Under the pieces are notes generated by a model that had not been told where the DNA came from, ran no database searches, and was given only the letters and a program-made list of their open reading frames with translations. DNA of 64,000 bases from Panulirus ornatus (lineage: Eukaryota; Arthropoda; Malacostraca; Decapoda; Palinuridae): the NCBI RefSeq assembly GCF_036320965.1, contig NC_092271.1:17975529-18039528 (forward strand), given 5' to 3'. Position 1 is the first letter of the stretch, and each line of letters opens with the position of its first letter. Position numbers and translations under genes: made by a program. Shown here in pieces: positions 1-11,892 of the stretch.

Positions 1-1590
1 GCCCGCGCGGAAGACCATTGCTGACCTATTATTGCCTTCCTTACTACTAGACGCGGGAGAAGCGCTAACGATCCATTGCGACCGCTAGTACTAGCTGGAG
101 CCGCTGCTAATGGTCCCGATAGAATTACTAAGACATACTGAAAAAGTCGATCAGTCGTTTCCAGCCGTGGCTTCTTGTAGAGACGGAGTGTGCTGATGGC
201 CGCAACCTCAATACCTCCTAGAAGGAGAAGGAAACACTAACGATACAGATCCTAACAACTGTACTCAGGATGAACGCAAACTCCCTACGACATCTGTCTG
301 ACAGCGGAATGTCGTAGGTAGGATGTGATTCTAAACCTTCACGCAGTAAACTTGGAGCGTTGACCATCTCTTCATCCTCTGCTCACTTCCCTGTTATTCG
401 AGTCCATGAGGCGAGGCCTCAAGATATACAGAGACTTTGAGATTTCGAAGATCAGTTTTCAGAAGGGATGGGTCCCCAACCACAATACGGTGAGGCTCCA
501 GTGTCAAGTTTACCATCTATCTGCAGGAGAAGTAATCTTATCGAGGATGCTCTTGAGGACGCTATAGGACAACAACTGGCGCTATATGGACTTTAGACGG
601 GTGGAATCAAGTGAACACAGACGGTGCGTTCATTCTTCCGTGAGATATAATGTCAAGCCATTCTATATTAATCTCCTTTTAACCTTTAGTCGAAAAACAA
701 AGAGCAGTTGAAACTGTTCTTGCTTGAATTAATCCGTCTTCAACACCTGGTGACTTAGGCGGCTTGCAGTCACGTCTGGTCCGGGATGTGGATGCGATAT
801 CCCAGTTCTGCGGAGGATTTAAGTCTTGTTGACTCTCCCAACTTAGGATTTTGACATACTTTCCTTTTATCGGCTTCGCTTCCGTCATCAGCTTAGGCCA
901 GTGCGTGTGAGTGGGTGGGTAGGGCAAGGCAAGTGAGCGCCTCTCCATTTCTGCCATTCTTTTAAGTGTCCCAAAGATAACTCTTTCCGTTATGTAATGT
1001 AAGTTAAAACTTCACAGTCGCAAAGGTTATGTATGTAAGACATGGCCAAGTCTCATGTGGGCTGAGCATCTGGTGCGTCAATTGTGGTTCACTAAGTCGG
1101 TTCTCACACTTTTATTACATGTATTTCATATCTTCTCTACTAATTCGACAACGTTGAATTAATTTCTTTCTTCTTTTGATAGGAGTTATATCGAGAGATT
1201 ACGTTGAGCCAAATTATCAGCGAGGAAATATATGAATTAACACTTTAATGTCACTTGTAAAGATAGTAATGTTGTTGATAATCGTGACAATGATAAGGTT
1301 ACTCCTGCCACTGCAGCAAATATCTGGTTCATGAAAAATGTTGCGGGAAGAGAGTGCAATAACGGCGGACAAGTTGGTCGAACATTGTAAATCTTTGAAA
1401 GTACGGCTTATGACGTTGTGGCATATCCCTGGGGCAATGGCTGATCCGTACGAAAAACTTTCTCACTCAATATTAGATGGCTCAAAACCTCTCATGAAAG
1501 ATTAGCGTCAGGATCTTCTTGCTCAACATCCTTGACGTGCTCCTCCCTCTCAGCAATCTTTTGGACAATGTTCTTTTAATCAAGTGTGAT
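1..1590. other. Unique sequence, no gene recognised
   Basis: Mixed-composition DNA with frequent stops in all frames. I see no conserved domain, splice-bounded exon or RNA gene. The longest open frame is about 90 codons on the minus strand (679-957) and has no family resemblance. Confidence 0.5.
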
Positions 1591-1629
1591 ATATAGATAG
1601 ATAGATAGATTGAATAGATAGATAGATAT
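1591..1629. repeat. (GATA)n microsatellite
   Basis: Imperfect tetranucleotide run of GATA units, broken once by a GAA step. Confidence 0.9.
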
Positions 1630-2397
1630 GGAGGGAACAAGAGCCAATAATCTAGTGATGCACACAGATAGTCGGAGCTTAACTGACCACTACCAAAGAT
1701 CCTCCTCCTTTCAGCCCCTGTAGGAAATGTCTCTTGTCGGACGTTGCCGGCAGTCCTGCTCACTAGCGCGAGCTGAGTGTTCTATAAACCCACTTCCCTC
1801 ACTCTGCTGCTCCGTTGTGTAAGGCTACTACCCCCTCCGTACGTCCGGGCTGGAGATGTCATAAGCGGGTAATTGACAAGAGGAACTCATTAACACAGGC
1901 TTAACGAAGGCGCAATTAACTAGAACACAAGCCTCGGGATTATCCACGCCTCTTACATAACCCACATTAATTCAAGGTCTCTCGTAAAGCTGTCGTGGCC
2001 GAAAATGCTTCAATTATAGCGTACTCGCCCGGCCGACATGCCTGTTCGTTTCGGGGTTACGAATTGTCCTCCCGATAAGCATGAAGACAGATGGTTTACG
2101 TGGACAGGCTAAGTGACGTGAACAGTGGTGTTCGTGAATTCGGAGGCCGCTCGACATCAGGGGAAAAAGAAAAATGCTACGAGAGTCCTGGTTTCCCACA
2201 TAAGGTTCTAATACCATGGGTATATGAGGCAAGTCCCATCCCTACAGCTAGTCTATGATTTATGGTGCTCGGGACCACAACAGTGTCAACACTGTGGACC
2301 ATAAAGGGATATTGACCCTTTTCCTTCCTAATTCTATGGCGCCACAATGACCTGGTTTTTGTCGTGTTTATGTGTGTACAATCTGTCGTAGTGGTGA

Positions 2398-2399
<2 letters not shown>
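1630..2399. other. Unique sequence, no gene recognised
   Basis: No coding signature. The stretch 1,850-2,010 is rich in TTAAT/ATTAA words around a GC-richer core and may be an old dispersed repeat, but no second copy was spotted in this window. Confidence 0.4.

Positions 2400-2472
<73 letters not shown>
2400..2472. repeat. (CT)n microsatellite, 73 bp
   Basis: Uninterrupted CT dinucleotides. The open frames across it (Ser-Leu or Arg-Glu polymers) are artefacts of the repeat. Confidence 0.97.
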
Positions 2473-2475
<3 letters not shown>

Positions 2476-4136
2476 ACTCGATATTGCTGAAACTCCTGCC
2501 TTCGAAAAAGCAATCGCGGTGCGAGGCGAGTGTTCAGCTACGCCATTACTACTATGAGGTAGCGGAGCTGTGGGTGTGGGTAGCACGGCCTTGCAGCATT
2601 GTCAGCTGAGTTTGGTCCATTGGCTGTTGTGGAGTTGAGGAGGTGTCAAGTTGCTTATAAGTACTGGGTATCGATACAGTTATCTCTTACTTATTCGTGC
2701 AGTGGTTGTCATGTCATCAGTCTGTCCTAGAATGGCTTGTGAGGAAGTCCACATGGTCTACGAGGTTACCAGCACGGTACTGTGTGGTGATTAGAACAAT
2801 TCTTCTGGACTCTATGAACCACAGTTGTAAGGGATGCACTTGTAGGGTAGTGATCATGACTTTACGATGTATTATTTAAGAAGGACCTCCAGGAATGTTA
2901 GTATAGCCTTTTTTTTTCTACTTTACTCTCCTTTATCCGCAGTTCAATTGGCCACACTATTACTGTTGTCCATCGCAGCTTTACCCGTCAGTGGTCCCGT
3001 CCTCCCTCACATAGGACTTTGTTCCCTGATTGGCTTTACATCTTGCTCTACACCCTCGTCCTTCCTCAGTGTCCTACTCGTCCTCCAGTGCCTTTGTCTT
3101 CCTCGCCATCTTCATTACTCCTGAAAAGTCTTAGTCTTCCTCAAGGGTCTATTCTTCCCCTAATAGCCATGACCTTCCTCGAAGGCCTTGTCTTCCCCTT
3201 ATCACCCTTGGCTTCCATCAAGTGCCCTGTCTTCCCGGTGACAACCTTGTGCGTGTGTTTTATTCTCGTCTACTTTTATCATCCCTCTCCTCTCTCTTTG
3301 ACTGTAACTCCTCTTATCTTCCCTTATCATCCTAGTCTTCCTTAAAGTGTCTTGTTTACTCCTGGCCACCATGGGGGTCCTCTCCCTCCAGTCATAATTG
3401 TGTTCCCCGGCAGCGACGGTGCTTAGAGACCTTATCCTCAAACTACGTGTTATTGTTCTTGTAGATGGCCGACACTCAACGGGCAAAAACACGCCTCCGT
3501 CATGGCCGTCCTCCGTTAATGGTCGTTTTTTGTCCCATTACGATCCTGTCTTTCTATGTTGCCACTGTTGCTGGCGTGTCTGTTTTTATTTCTCCGTCCA
3601 TCTCTCCACTCTTTTGTATGGCCTTGCGCCTGTAGATTTATCATTTATTCATGGAGGTCGGTACCCGTTAACGGAAACCCAATAATTGATTAGATTCTTC
3701 ATCAGATATTCAGGTCAGCGCCTGTGTCTAGCTCCGGAGTGTGACGTCAGTAGCTCTCGTGGGTGTCTGCCTTCAGTATAAGAGATGATGGTGATCCTGG
3801 AGTGACTACATGGATAGAACATCCGGCTATGTTGTCTGGCAATGGTACGCGGGTCAGGCTAAAGCGTTAGACACGAGTATCAAGGTTGAGGGAGGGAAGC
3901 AATAAAGGCTTTATGTTGACGCATATCATGGTCCTCATGGAGCTCTAACCCCGGCATCTGGTTTCAGCAAATGCCTTGTGTGATTAGCTTAAGTGCCTGG
4001 TTTCATTGGTCGGTTTAAGGGTCTCGCCCGAGTGTCTATATGGAGCAACTTAACTTGTCTGTCTTGGTCTGAGTGCGCTGCGTGCATGTCCTCGGCTTCT
4101 GTGTCTGGGTTGAGAGTTCATGAAGTGCAAAAGGGG
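2473..4136. other. Unique sequence, pyrimidine-rich in part
   Basis: Between about 2,920 and 3,620 the + strand is rich in CTTCC/CCTCGT words, a degenerate pyrimidine-rich periodicity reading as repeated 'gtcttcc' every 20-35 bp. This leaves several frames of 60-108 codons open without any recognisable protein. Confidence 0.4.
3742..3749. promoter_or_regulatory. Palindromic CRE motif TGACGTCA
   Basis: A full CREB/ATF consensus octamer. A TCAGTATAAG string about 25 bp downstream resembles arthropod initiator/TATA elements. No gene is visible downstream, so promoter function is only a possibility. Confidence 0.3.
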
Positions 4137-4371
4137 GTTAGGGGGGGGGGGGGAAGTGCGGGTCAAGAGCTGAGTGAAGTGTGTCCCACCAGCAGTCAGC
4201 ACCCGCTTGGTCCATGCAACTCAGTCATCCCCGCAAGATAAACCTTGTTGGATATACACGTAATGATGATCGTTCATTGCTGACCTCTCAAGGACCCCAA
4301 AGAATAAAAGCGATGAGCCTCACTCAGATAGTGTGTGTGTGTGTTGTGTGTGTGTGTGTGTGTGTGTGTGT
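4137..4371. repeat. Poly-G run and (GT)n tract
   Basis: A G-run at about 4,139-4,153 is followed by unique sequence and a GT tract at 4,331-4,371 with one TT interruption. Confidence 0.85.
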
Positions 4372-5195
4372 AAACGATGTGGTTATGTCTAACAAAATGC
4401 ATCACGAATTATGCCGAGCCGAAACCGTTTTGTGCACAGGCCACTCAGGGTAACAGGGGTCTGAGGGAGTATAGGGGTGTTACGTCACACTTCCGCACGT
4501 CTGACACGGGAAGCGCTCAACCCGCAGACGGACGGAGTGGTGACCCTGGAGTGCAGTTGTGACCCTTCTTTTGCGTGGCGGTTACGCGATCTGAGTGGTG
4601 GCGCGTTCTAGGATGTATGATGGTGCTTCAAGACCTGAATAGTGAGTGACCTCAGTCAATGCGTTATGTCCCCCACCCCCAAAGAGCTGAATGGTGAACA
4701 CTCTTACATGGCCCTGTGAGGCGAGTTGAGAGATGGATGCCCCCGTGTGTCGACATGCCCCATGGGGTTTTACACGTCGCTTCCTTCCTTCCTCCTCTCT
4801 CGTGGTTCACTGAATGGTGGTCCCTGTCTGGGAGAGGTAACATGCCCCTCAGGGTATACCATGCACGCTGTTACACCAGAGAACCTATTACTCTCTATGT
4901 GAACACCACTCTGTGTAAAGCCTGTCTATGCTCACGGCCGCTGCTGGAGGACGCGTTATCATTTACGGCAGTGAGAATACGTCGCCTTGTGGTACACCAC
5001 GCCACACCACTAACCTTATAACCTCATTACCACAGCCACAGCCTCCCTTACACTCTCCCACCACCATCGAACATCCCTTGCTATCTGCCTTTTCCATCCG
5101 GAAAAAATAGAAAAAGATAAATCAAGGGAATAGCGAATGCAGACAGATGTGGCCGTGGGAGCCTCCTCCCGAGGGGAGAGTGAATTATTACCGAA
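4372..5195. other. Unique sequence, no gene recognised
   Basis: An open frame of about 100 codons at 4,716-5,021 has no recognisable domain, and no splice-site arrangement supports it. Confidence 0.4.
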
Positions 5196-5201
5196 GGGGC
5201 A

Positions 5202-6070
5202 GTGCGGTGTGCAGGAGGATGGGGCAGTGCGGTGTGCAGGAGGATGGGGTAGTGCGGTGTGCAGGAGGATGGGGCAGTGCGGTGTGCAGGAGGATGGGGC
5301 AGTGCGGTGTGCAGGAGGATGGGGCAGTGCGGTGTGCAGGAGGATGGGGCAGTGCGGTGTGTGCAGGAGGATGGGGCAGTGCGGTGTGTGCAGGAGGATG
5401 GGGCAGTGCGGTGTGTGCAGGAGGATGGGGCAGTGCGGTGTGTGCAGGAGGATGGGGCAGTGCGGTGTGTGCAGGAGGATGGGGCAGTGCGGTGTGTGCA
5501 GGAGGATGGGGCAGTGCGGTGTGTGCAGGAGGATGGGGCAGTGCGGTGTGTGCAGGAGGATGGGGCAGTGCGGTGTGTGCAGGAGGATGGGGCAGTGCGG
5601 TGTGTGCAGGAGGATGGGGCAGTGCGGTGTGTGCAGGAGGATGGGGCAGTGCGGTGTGTGCAGGAGGATGGGGCAGTGCGGTGTGTGCAGGAGGATGGGG
5701 CAGTGCGGTGTGCAGGAGGATGGGGTAGTGCGGTGTGCAGGAGGATGGGGTAGTGCGGTGTGCAGGAGGATGGGGCAGTGCGGTGTGCAGGAGGATGGGG
5801 CAGTGCGGTGTGCAGGAGGATGGGGCAGTGCGGTGTGTGCAGGAGGATGGGGCAGTGCGGTGTGTGCAGGAGGATGGGGCAGTGCGGTGTGTGCAGGAGG
5901 ATGGGGCAGTGCGGTGTGCAGGAGGATGGGGTAGTGCGGTGTGCAGGAGGATGGGGCAGTGCGGTGTGCAGGAGGATGGGGCAGTGCGGTGTGCAGGAGG
6001 ATGGGGTAGTGCGGTGTGCAGGAGGATGGGGTAGTGCGGTGTGCAGGAGGATGGGGTAGTGCGGTGTGCA
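5202..6070. repeat. 25/27-bp minisatellite, 33 copies in blocks
   Basis: The unit starts GTGCGGTGTG and ends GGATGGGGCA. The 27-bp form has an extra TG in the GTGTG run. By position the order is six 25-bp units, thirteen 27-bp units, five 25-bp, three 27-bp, six 25-bp and a partial copy. A C-to-T change (GGGGCA to GGGGTA) occurs in seven units, all of the 25-bp form: those starting at 5,227, 5,703, 5,728, 5,909, 5,984, 6,009 and 6,034. The unit lacks stop codons in most frames, giving overlapping open frames of 99-379 codons on both strands. Because 25 is not a multiple of 3 the frame rotates from unit to unit, so these are not proteins. Confidence 0.97.
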
Positions 6071-6940
6071 GAGTTGCTCTTCCTGGCATAGAGGTCTTGC
6101 CGCAGGGACAACAACAGCTGAATGGCGTGCACTTGTCACACCCACTTAGAGACAATTGATTTATTGTTGTCGTAAGTGAGTGCGTCTGACGGAGGCAGTG
6201 GATGAATGTTATTTATTCATTATACTGGCCTGATTCCTGTCGCAGCTCTATTTCTCCTACAGCAACTATGCAAAAAAAAGTGCATAAATTCTATTCTCTG
6301 CATTGGTCCGCTTCATCTTTTTTTAATCTTTATTTTTCACCGATAGTTTATTGAGCAATTCAATATTTTAGTATGCTAATTCTCCAGCGAAATCTGCGGA
6401 ATGGCTTTACATACAAAAATGTAACGGTGATATTGTGAGGGGGTTATGGGGTTAGTGGAGAACTTAGTGGATGAGAGGGGAGAAGGCTAGGTGAGAGGGA
6501 TATTCAATGAGGGAGAGGACAAGTAACAAGGGAGATCTGGTGAAGGAGAGGGCTGGTGAGAGGGTGAATTAGTATAAGAGAGTCTTGATGAAAAGGGACA
6601 TTCGTGTGTGTCGAGGTTATCCGCTGGGATAGTGTCCCTAGTCTTGCAAAGACAGGGACGTGACAGTGAAGCAGAAGACGTCCCCCTCACCCCTCCCTCC
6701 CTCTGGCACGACAACTGGCAATAAAAGAGCTAAGAAGAGGCACTCACGCAGTAAGGAAGTAGTGCATTGCTATGGACATCTTATCGGAAAGTGTGAGTGG
6801 GGGAAACACGCTCTGTTCAAGCATCTACTGCCGGGTAATCAGGAGAGGTGGCGAAAACATGAAAAAATGAGAGAGAAACTGAAGTAATTACATATTGCAT
6901 CTTACAACATCTTTTCCTTCTTGAACGGAGTTAATTACTA
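6071..6940. other. Unique sequence, purine-rich in part
   Basis: The part 6,430-6,600 consists of degenerate GAGAGGGNGA words and looks like a decayed purine-rich simple repeat. No gene is recognised. Confidence 0.4.
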
Positions 6941-6944
6941 ATAA

Positions 6945-7290
6945 TTAGAATCATTAAAGTATTTGTCTAGTTGTATTTCAAATGTGTTGGTTGTTTTCAC
7001 CTTGACAACAGCTGGTGCCACTGTATTCTAGTGTTGTGTACAACTCCAAAATTGCTGTTTCTATTCTGTTATTTCTGGTCGTTGTATTTCCATTTACGGG
7101 GAATGAATTGTCGTGAGTTGTCTTGTCAGAAACGTTCAGAATCGTGAAAAAGGTTATGAGATCTCGGAGCTTACACGTTTTCTTAATACATTCTAATGCT
7201 CCAGGCTGAAAGGTTTACCTTACCAAGCTTTTATGTGGTACGTTATCGAAAGCTAGGTGGAAGTCTAAGTACATAAGAAGTGAAGTATTT
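6945..7290 (-). mobile_element. Non-LTR retrotransposon remnant (reverse transcriptase)
   Basis: Reading the minus strand from about 7,276 downward gives YLDFHLAFDNVPHKSLVR, matching the reverse transcriptase block YLDF-x-KAFDKVPH of CR1/Jockey-type elements. After an internal deletion, a frame at about 7,180-7,040 gives RDLITFFTILN, like the RRLRGDLI segment near the C-terminus of these proteins. At about 7,016-6,955 comes AVVKVKTTNTFEIQLDKYFN, like the usual final segment (VVxAxTVNxFKxRLDKyf). The order and strand are right for one element, but the FADD catalytic region is missing and frames shift. It is a dead, internally deleted copy. The family name is inferred from these motifs only. 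Confidence 0.8.
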
Positions 7291-9000
7291 CAGAGTCCTA
7301 GTTGTCATAATTAAGCTCACACCACCGCCTTTGTTTTCGGTTGTGTGGTACATTTATCTATAAACTTCCCTCAGTTTGGGTTACGTATATCCAAATACAT
7401 TTCATGAAAGTTTCTTAAATATCGTATCCAATAGAAATTTTCAATGAATCTGATGATCTTATAACCTTTCACTCTCCTTACAAAAGTTGAGTGGAGCTTT
7501 GATATGTGGAAGGCGCTGTGTCTAATATGTTATCGTCTCGCACTAGGGCATCTATCATTCTATCTCAAAATATAGATTACTGCCATTAATCAATTAGTCT
7601 ACTTTCCTCGTTACCATTTGCTCTGTAACTCGAGTTCACATTAAGGTGAAAAAATCTCCAACGACCATATTTTCCTCTATTCTTAACTGAATACTTGATG
7701 TCATGCTATAACGTAATATGATTTATCCTTAGGCAGTTTGTCTACCACAAAAATTACTTTGAACGTATCAATACAGCTAAATGGTCCTCCGTGGTGTCAT
7801 TAGCCACTTCCCGAGCCTTATATGTACGGCCCTTCAATCTAGCCCCTGGTAAACGACCTTCTTCTATTTTTGTTCCTGTTATCATAACTATTTGTCCAGA
7901 TGCCCAGCCAAAGAGTCCCCAGCAAGAGCGAGGCAATACTCATCTTTCATTCAGTTCCTCTGGTACCTGGTGCCTACGTGTTTCGAGTCAGTCTTAATGT
8001 CTTTTCTCCTCGTGAGCTTCTGAATGTTCCGAACCACTTGTAAACTGTTGTTTCCCTTCCAGCGTCATCTCCACCTTAGCCGTCCTGGTTCCTTAGATTT
8101 CCAGAGTATTCGCAAGTGCTCCCTTTTTCCCTCCAAGTGCACCTGCCTCTGCCACAACGTACCCTGCCTCACCCTCACCTCACCTCAGCTTACTGCTAAA
8201 GCTTCCTGTAGCTTCGCTTCTTTCCCTCATCTCTACTGATATCCAACGACATGAAACCAAAGATATATACGTATACATGAGCCAAACTTAACCTTCATTC
8301 TTGGCTAGCAATTCCTCATAGCAAGCAGGTGAAGCGAGCTGTGTGAGAGACAGCGGTGATCATCGCTGACCTCATATATGAGAGAGAGCGCTCAGTAGAG
8401 ACGTCTGTCCCGACCATGATGAGGGGAGGGGTGTGGGAGAGCCTGAGTGACGGAGAGACTGGATGAGGGAGAGGATGAATGAAGGAGAGACTGACTGGTT
8501 GGTGAGGCAGGAGACAAGTGTGGAAGGGGCTGATGATTATGAAGATCAGTTAGGTGTAGGAAATATAGGTTGATATGAAGGACTGATGACGGAGGGACTC
8601 CAAGGATCAGGGAGAGAGAGGCTTGGACGGAACCCTGAATCAGTCATCAATACATAATGCACTGCTTCAAGGCAACAATTTAGCAATGTGCTATCGTCTC
8701 TACGTGAGCGATGACCACCAAGTCATCAAGTCATCTATAGTCCATGATCATAAACCCCCCACCACCACCCACCTACCCATCCACACTCCCTCTCCTCCTC
8801 CCATCTCATTTTCGACTTCGACTCTAATGGGCAATTTCATATTCCTTCTATACAACTTATAAACAATTCATAGATCCAGGCCAGTGAGGATACCTTACCC
8901 AATCTGATGCTGGGATCCCGGTTTTCCCACAAATCATGTAAGATATGAGAGAATAGAAAAATGTTACGTATGAAATTCAAGATGATATATTTGCATTCAA
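7291..9000. other. Unique sequence, no gene recognised
   Basis: AT-rich to about 7,750, then mixed. The flank at 7,300-7,500 could be further decayed retrotransposon but no motif is readable. Open frames of 60-79 codons between 7,754 and 8,862 show no domain. The part 8,340-8,600 is purine-rich with GGAGAGACTG-like words. Confidence 0.4.
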
Positions 9001-9009
9001 GCTATCATG

Positions 9010-9285
9010 AATGATATCCAAAAAAAAAAATCTTATGATAATGATTATAAAAATGATAATATTCATATATCAGTAATGACGATGCCGATAATGATGATGA
9101 TAATACATTATGATACTACAAGTAACAACTACAACGATAATTATGATTATTATAATTATCAATAATGATAACTATATTAATGATAATAATGATAAAACCA
9201 ATAATAATGATGACAATGTTAATAATGATAATAATAATGATATCAATGATAATAATCATGATAATGATAAAAAGCTTTGCAGAAC
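9010..9285. repeat. Imperfect GAT/AAT trinucleotide-rich tract
   Basis: GATAAT, AATGAT and close variants alternate for about 270 bp. Open frames here (poly Asn/Asp, poly Ile) are artefacts. Confidence 0.85.
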
Positions 9286-9540
9286 AACCAGTCAATAAAC
9301 ACAAACAAAAAATGGGGCACATTTCATGCGTCTCTCATATTCATAATTTTCCATTCACGTTTATAGAAAAAGGGAATGGCTCTCTCTCGCTAAACAATGC
9401 TTAACATTTTTGTTACATGATATTTTGAGAACTTTTGAATTGGAGAAAATAACTGAGGAATATTTGTGACACAGAATACAATATTAGGTGTTTCCAGAAA
9501 CAATTTCACATGGACTTCTACGATTTTGAAGTAGATATAG
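9286..9540. other. Short AT-rich unique segment
   Basis: Nothing recognised. A short (CA)n(TA)n compound repeat follows at 9,541-9,568. Confidence 0.4.
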
Positions 9541-9599
9541 GACACACACACACATATATATATATATGCAAGAGCCCCCGTGTATTTGTTCAGCCTTAC

Positions 9600-9743
9600 T
9601 GACCATGAGTCAGCACGAGCCAGCCAGGGGTTGGACCCGCATTGATTCGAGTCATGGACGTGGAAGTTGGCCTACATCCAACCCAGGTGTTCATCCTCCC
9701 CTTGGGGCTGGTCGATAAATGAGCACCTAGATTTAGGCTGGTG

Positions 9744-9785
<42 letters not shown>

Positions 9786-9886
9786 CATACTGGCAAAGAT
9801 ATAGTATACATACAAGGTTAACAGACGAAGAAACATGTGTAAAACTCTCTCCCCGCAACACACAAACAGTAATCACAAATATCAGT

Positions 9887-9927
<41 letters not shown>
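9600..9927 (-). mobile_element. GT-flanked SINE-like element, copy 1
   Basis: On the minus strand the order is a GT tract (9,887-9,927), a body with the words gagagagttttacacatg and aaccttgtatg, a second repeat tract (9,748-9,782), then a segment with GAGGATGAACACCTGGGTTGG and a box resembling a tRNA B box (GACTCGAATC). The same order recurs on the + strand at 18,653-18,970 and 26,453-26,790. A tRNA-type promoter box plus dispersed copies suggests a SINE. The role of the microsatellites as part of the element is inferred from their repeated position. Confidence 0.65.
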
Positions 9928-9928
<1 letters not shown>

Positions 9929-10030
9929 CGTCTCTAGCCTATAGCCAGGCCACATTTGGTGAAGAGCGAAGGAGACTAAGAGTCTGCTTGTAAATATTAG
10001 ATCATCATTCAAACATGTGAATAATTCAGC

Positions 10031-10150
10031 AACCTGTTCACATTCTACATTGTGCCAGAATTAGAGTACATTTCTCGTGTTTGGTCACTGTACTTAAAGG
10101 AGCCAAAAGAACTTACAGAGAAGGTCCAGAAGAAGGCAACAAAGACTGTG
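10031..10150 (+). mobile_element. Non-LTR reverse transcriptase C-terminal fragment
   Basis: One frame reads VPELEYISRVWSLYLK followed by ELTEKVQKKATKT. This matches the conserved (V)RPHLEYAxxVWSPYLKKDIxxLEKVQRRATK block downstream of the reverse transcriptase in CR1/Jockey-type elements. Only about 40 residues survive and the copy ends at a GT tract. It is a dead fragment, probably unrelated in insertion to the minus-strand remnant near 7 kb. Confidence 0.8.
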
Positions 10151-10240
10151 TATGTGTGTGTGTGTGTGTGTGTGATTATATTACTTGTGTGTAACAGGGA
10201 GAGAGTTTGTCTGCCTTAACCTCGTATATATGCCATGGCT
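10149..10240 (+). mobile_element. GT-flanked SINE-like element, partial copy 2
   Basis: A GT tract (10,149-10,172) is followed by the words acagggagagagtttg and ttaacctcgtatatatg, the same order as in the longer copies. A second GT tract follows at 10,251-10,270. The tRNA-like part is absent. Confidence 0.55.
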
Positions 10241-10337
10241 TCCCTCTTATATGTGTGTGTGTGTGTGTGTAAGAATTTTCTTTATGATATAAAGCAACTT
10301 AGCACCATGAGCATGACTATATCATTCAAGGGTTATA

Positions 10338-10500
10338 TCGCTGTGCTCAAGGGTCGTACCGTCGTGCTCAAGGTCGTACCCCCATGCTTAAGGGCCGTAC
10401 CGTCGTGCTCAAGGGTCGTACCGTCGTGCTCAAGTGTCGCATCGACGTGCTTAAGTGCCGTACCGTCGTGCTTAAGGGTCGTACCGTCGTGCTCAACGGG
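10338..10500. repeat. 21-bp minisatellite, about 8 copies
   Basis: Unit close to gtgctcaagggtcgtaccgt plus one base, with one shorter and several mutated copies. A multiple of three, so frames stay open across it. Confidence 0.9.
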
Positions 10501-10504
10501 GTAA

Positions 10505-11695
10505 AAAAAAAGAAATCGTCTCATTTAGTTACTCTGTTTTGATTGTCTCCAAAGGAACCCCACCTGTTATCTTCGGCTGAGCCTTATCTGCCACTCAGAT
10601 CAGTCTATCACGCCATTATCTTCATCTTATCTATCACAGACGCCTGATGGTCGTCCTTTAGTGTTGGTCCTTATAGCAAAAGCGTTTTTATGCACGTAGA
10701 CACTGTAATTCCAAGACATTCTTTTTCTGAGAATTCTTTTCTTTAGTTTCCATTATTAGAGTGGTCGTCTCTTCCATTTCCGTATTCATAATTTTCTGTT
10801 CTTTCTTTCTTTATCTTCTTTATTTCTAGTCTATTTCCGTTTTCAACATGCACGTTTTCCCCTTCCATTTCTGAATTAATCGACGTTTATCCTTTTTTTC
10901 ATCCATCCCATTTGCAAGTATTATTTGCCTTCCATCACTCGCTTTTTCAAACCTTCCTTGTTCTCAAATTCATCCTTTTTTTCCCCTTCCTTATTTCCCG
11001 CTTATTTGTGATCACTTGCCACAAAGGAAAGATTATTCTTTCATAATAATGGCAGAGTTTGAAATTTCCTTCTTTGAAAGTGTCTTTTAAGATAGTGACT
11101 GTCCCCTTCCTTAGCTTGTAAGATAGTAATGTCCCTTTCTTACCTCCTAGGATCATAATTTCCCTTCACTATCTCCCAAAGATCATCACGTCTCATCCTT
11201 GCCTCCAAAAACCACAATGTCTCTTCCTTATTTCGCACCGTGACAATATTGTCCCTTCCTCACCTCCTCTGAGAACGTCTTCCTAAGCACATCCCACAAT
11301 GATCCTCATCTCGGCCCCAGAATAAATCTTCCCTTTTCTCTTACATGATCTACACCAAAAACATTGTAAATGGTGAAGCCCTGATGAAGCACTCTCATCT
11401 GTATCCTCCACTCCCTCCTCAACCTTCCCCAGGTGTTCCTACCATCTCATTTCTACCGCCTCGCAGTAATTTCAGGACGATGTTAATTTCAGCGAAGCAA
11501 TTGGCTGGTGGGTAGGCAAATATTTGTCCTGTTCTTGGAGAGGGGAGGGAGTGGGCCTTACGCCTCGACCTGTTTGCCTCGACTCTTAATCAAGAATCAT
11601 CCAATAGCTGTCAAAGAGAGTGTAATTTCTTTCCAGGGTTATTCGTCCTTGGGGTTCCCTTGAGATAAGCTGGGTTGTACACCAGGGAGAGTATG
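10505..11695. other. Unique T-rich sequence, no gene recognised
   Basis: The part 11,100-11,340 has a loose repeat of 'gtcccttccttacctcc' every 50-60 bp, a degenerate tandem array. No coding evidence. Confidence 0.45.
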
Positions 11696-11699
11696 TGAT

Positions 11700-11785
11700 G
11701 TATCCCGGGGTTTGTGTGTGTTGCATCCCGGGGTTTCTGTGTGTTGCATCCAGGGGTTTCTGTGTGTTGCATCCTGGAGTTTCAG
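11700..11785. repeat. 23-bp minisatellite, 3-4 copies
   Basis: Unit ggggtttctgtgtgttgcat plus three bases, ending directly at the adjacent TA tract. Confidence 0.9.
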
Positions 11786-11798
11786 TGTCATATATCAA

Positions 11799-11800
<2 letters not shown>

Positions 11801-11892
<92 letters not shown>

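Noticed and set aside
5016..6155. Minus-strand frames of 314-379 codons and + strand frames of 99-265 codons
   Set aside because: Produced by the 25/27-bp minisatellite. The frame rotates from unit to unit and all phases are open.
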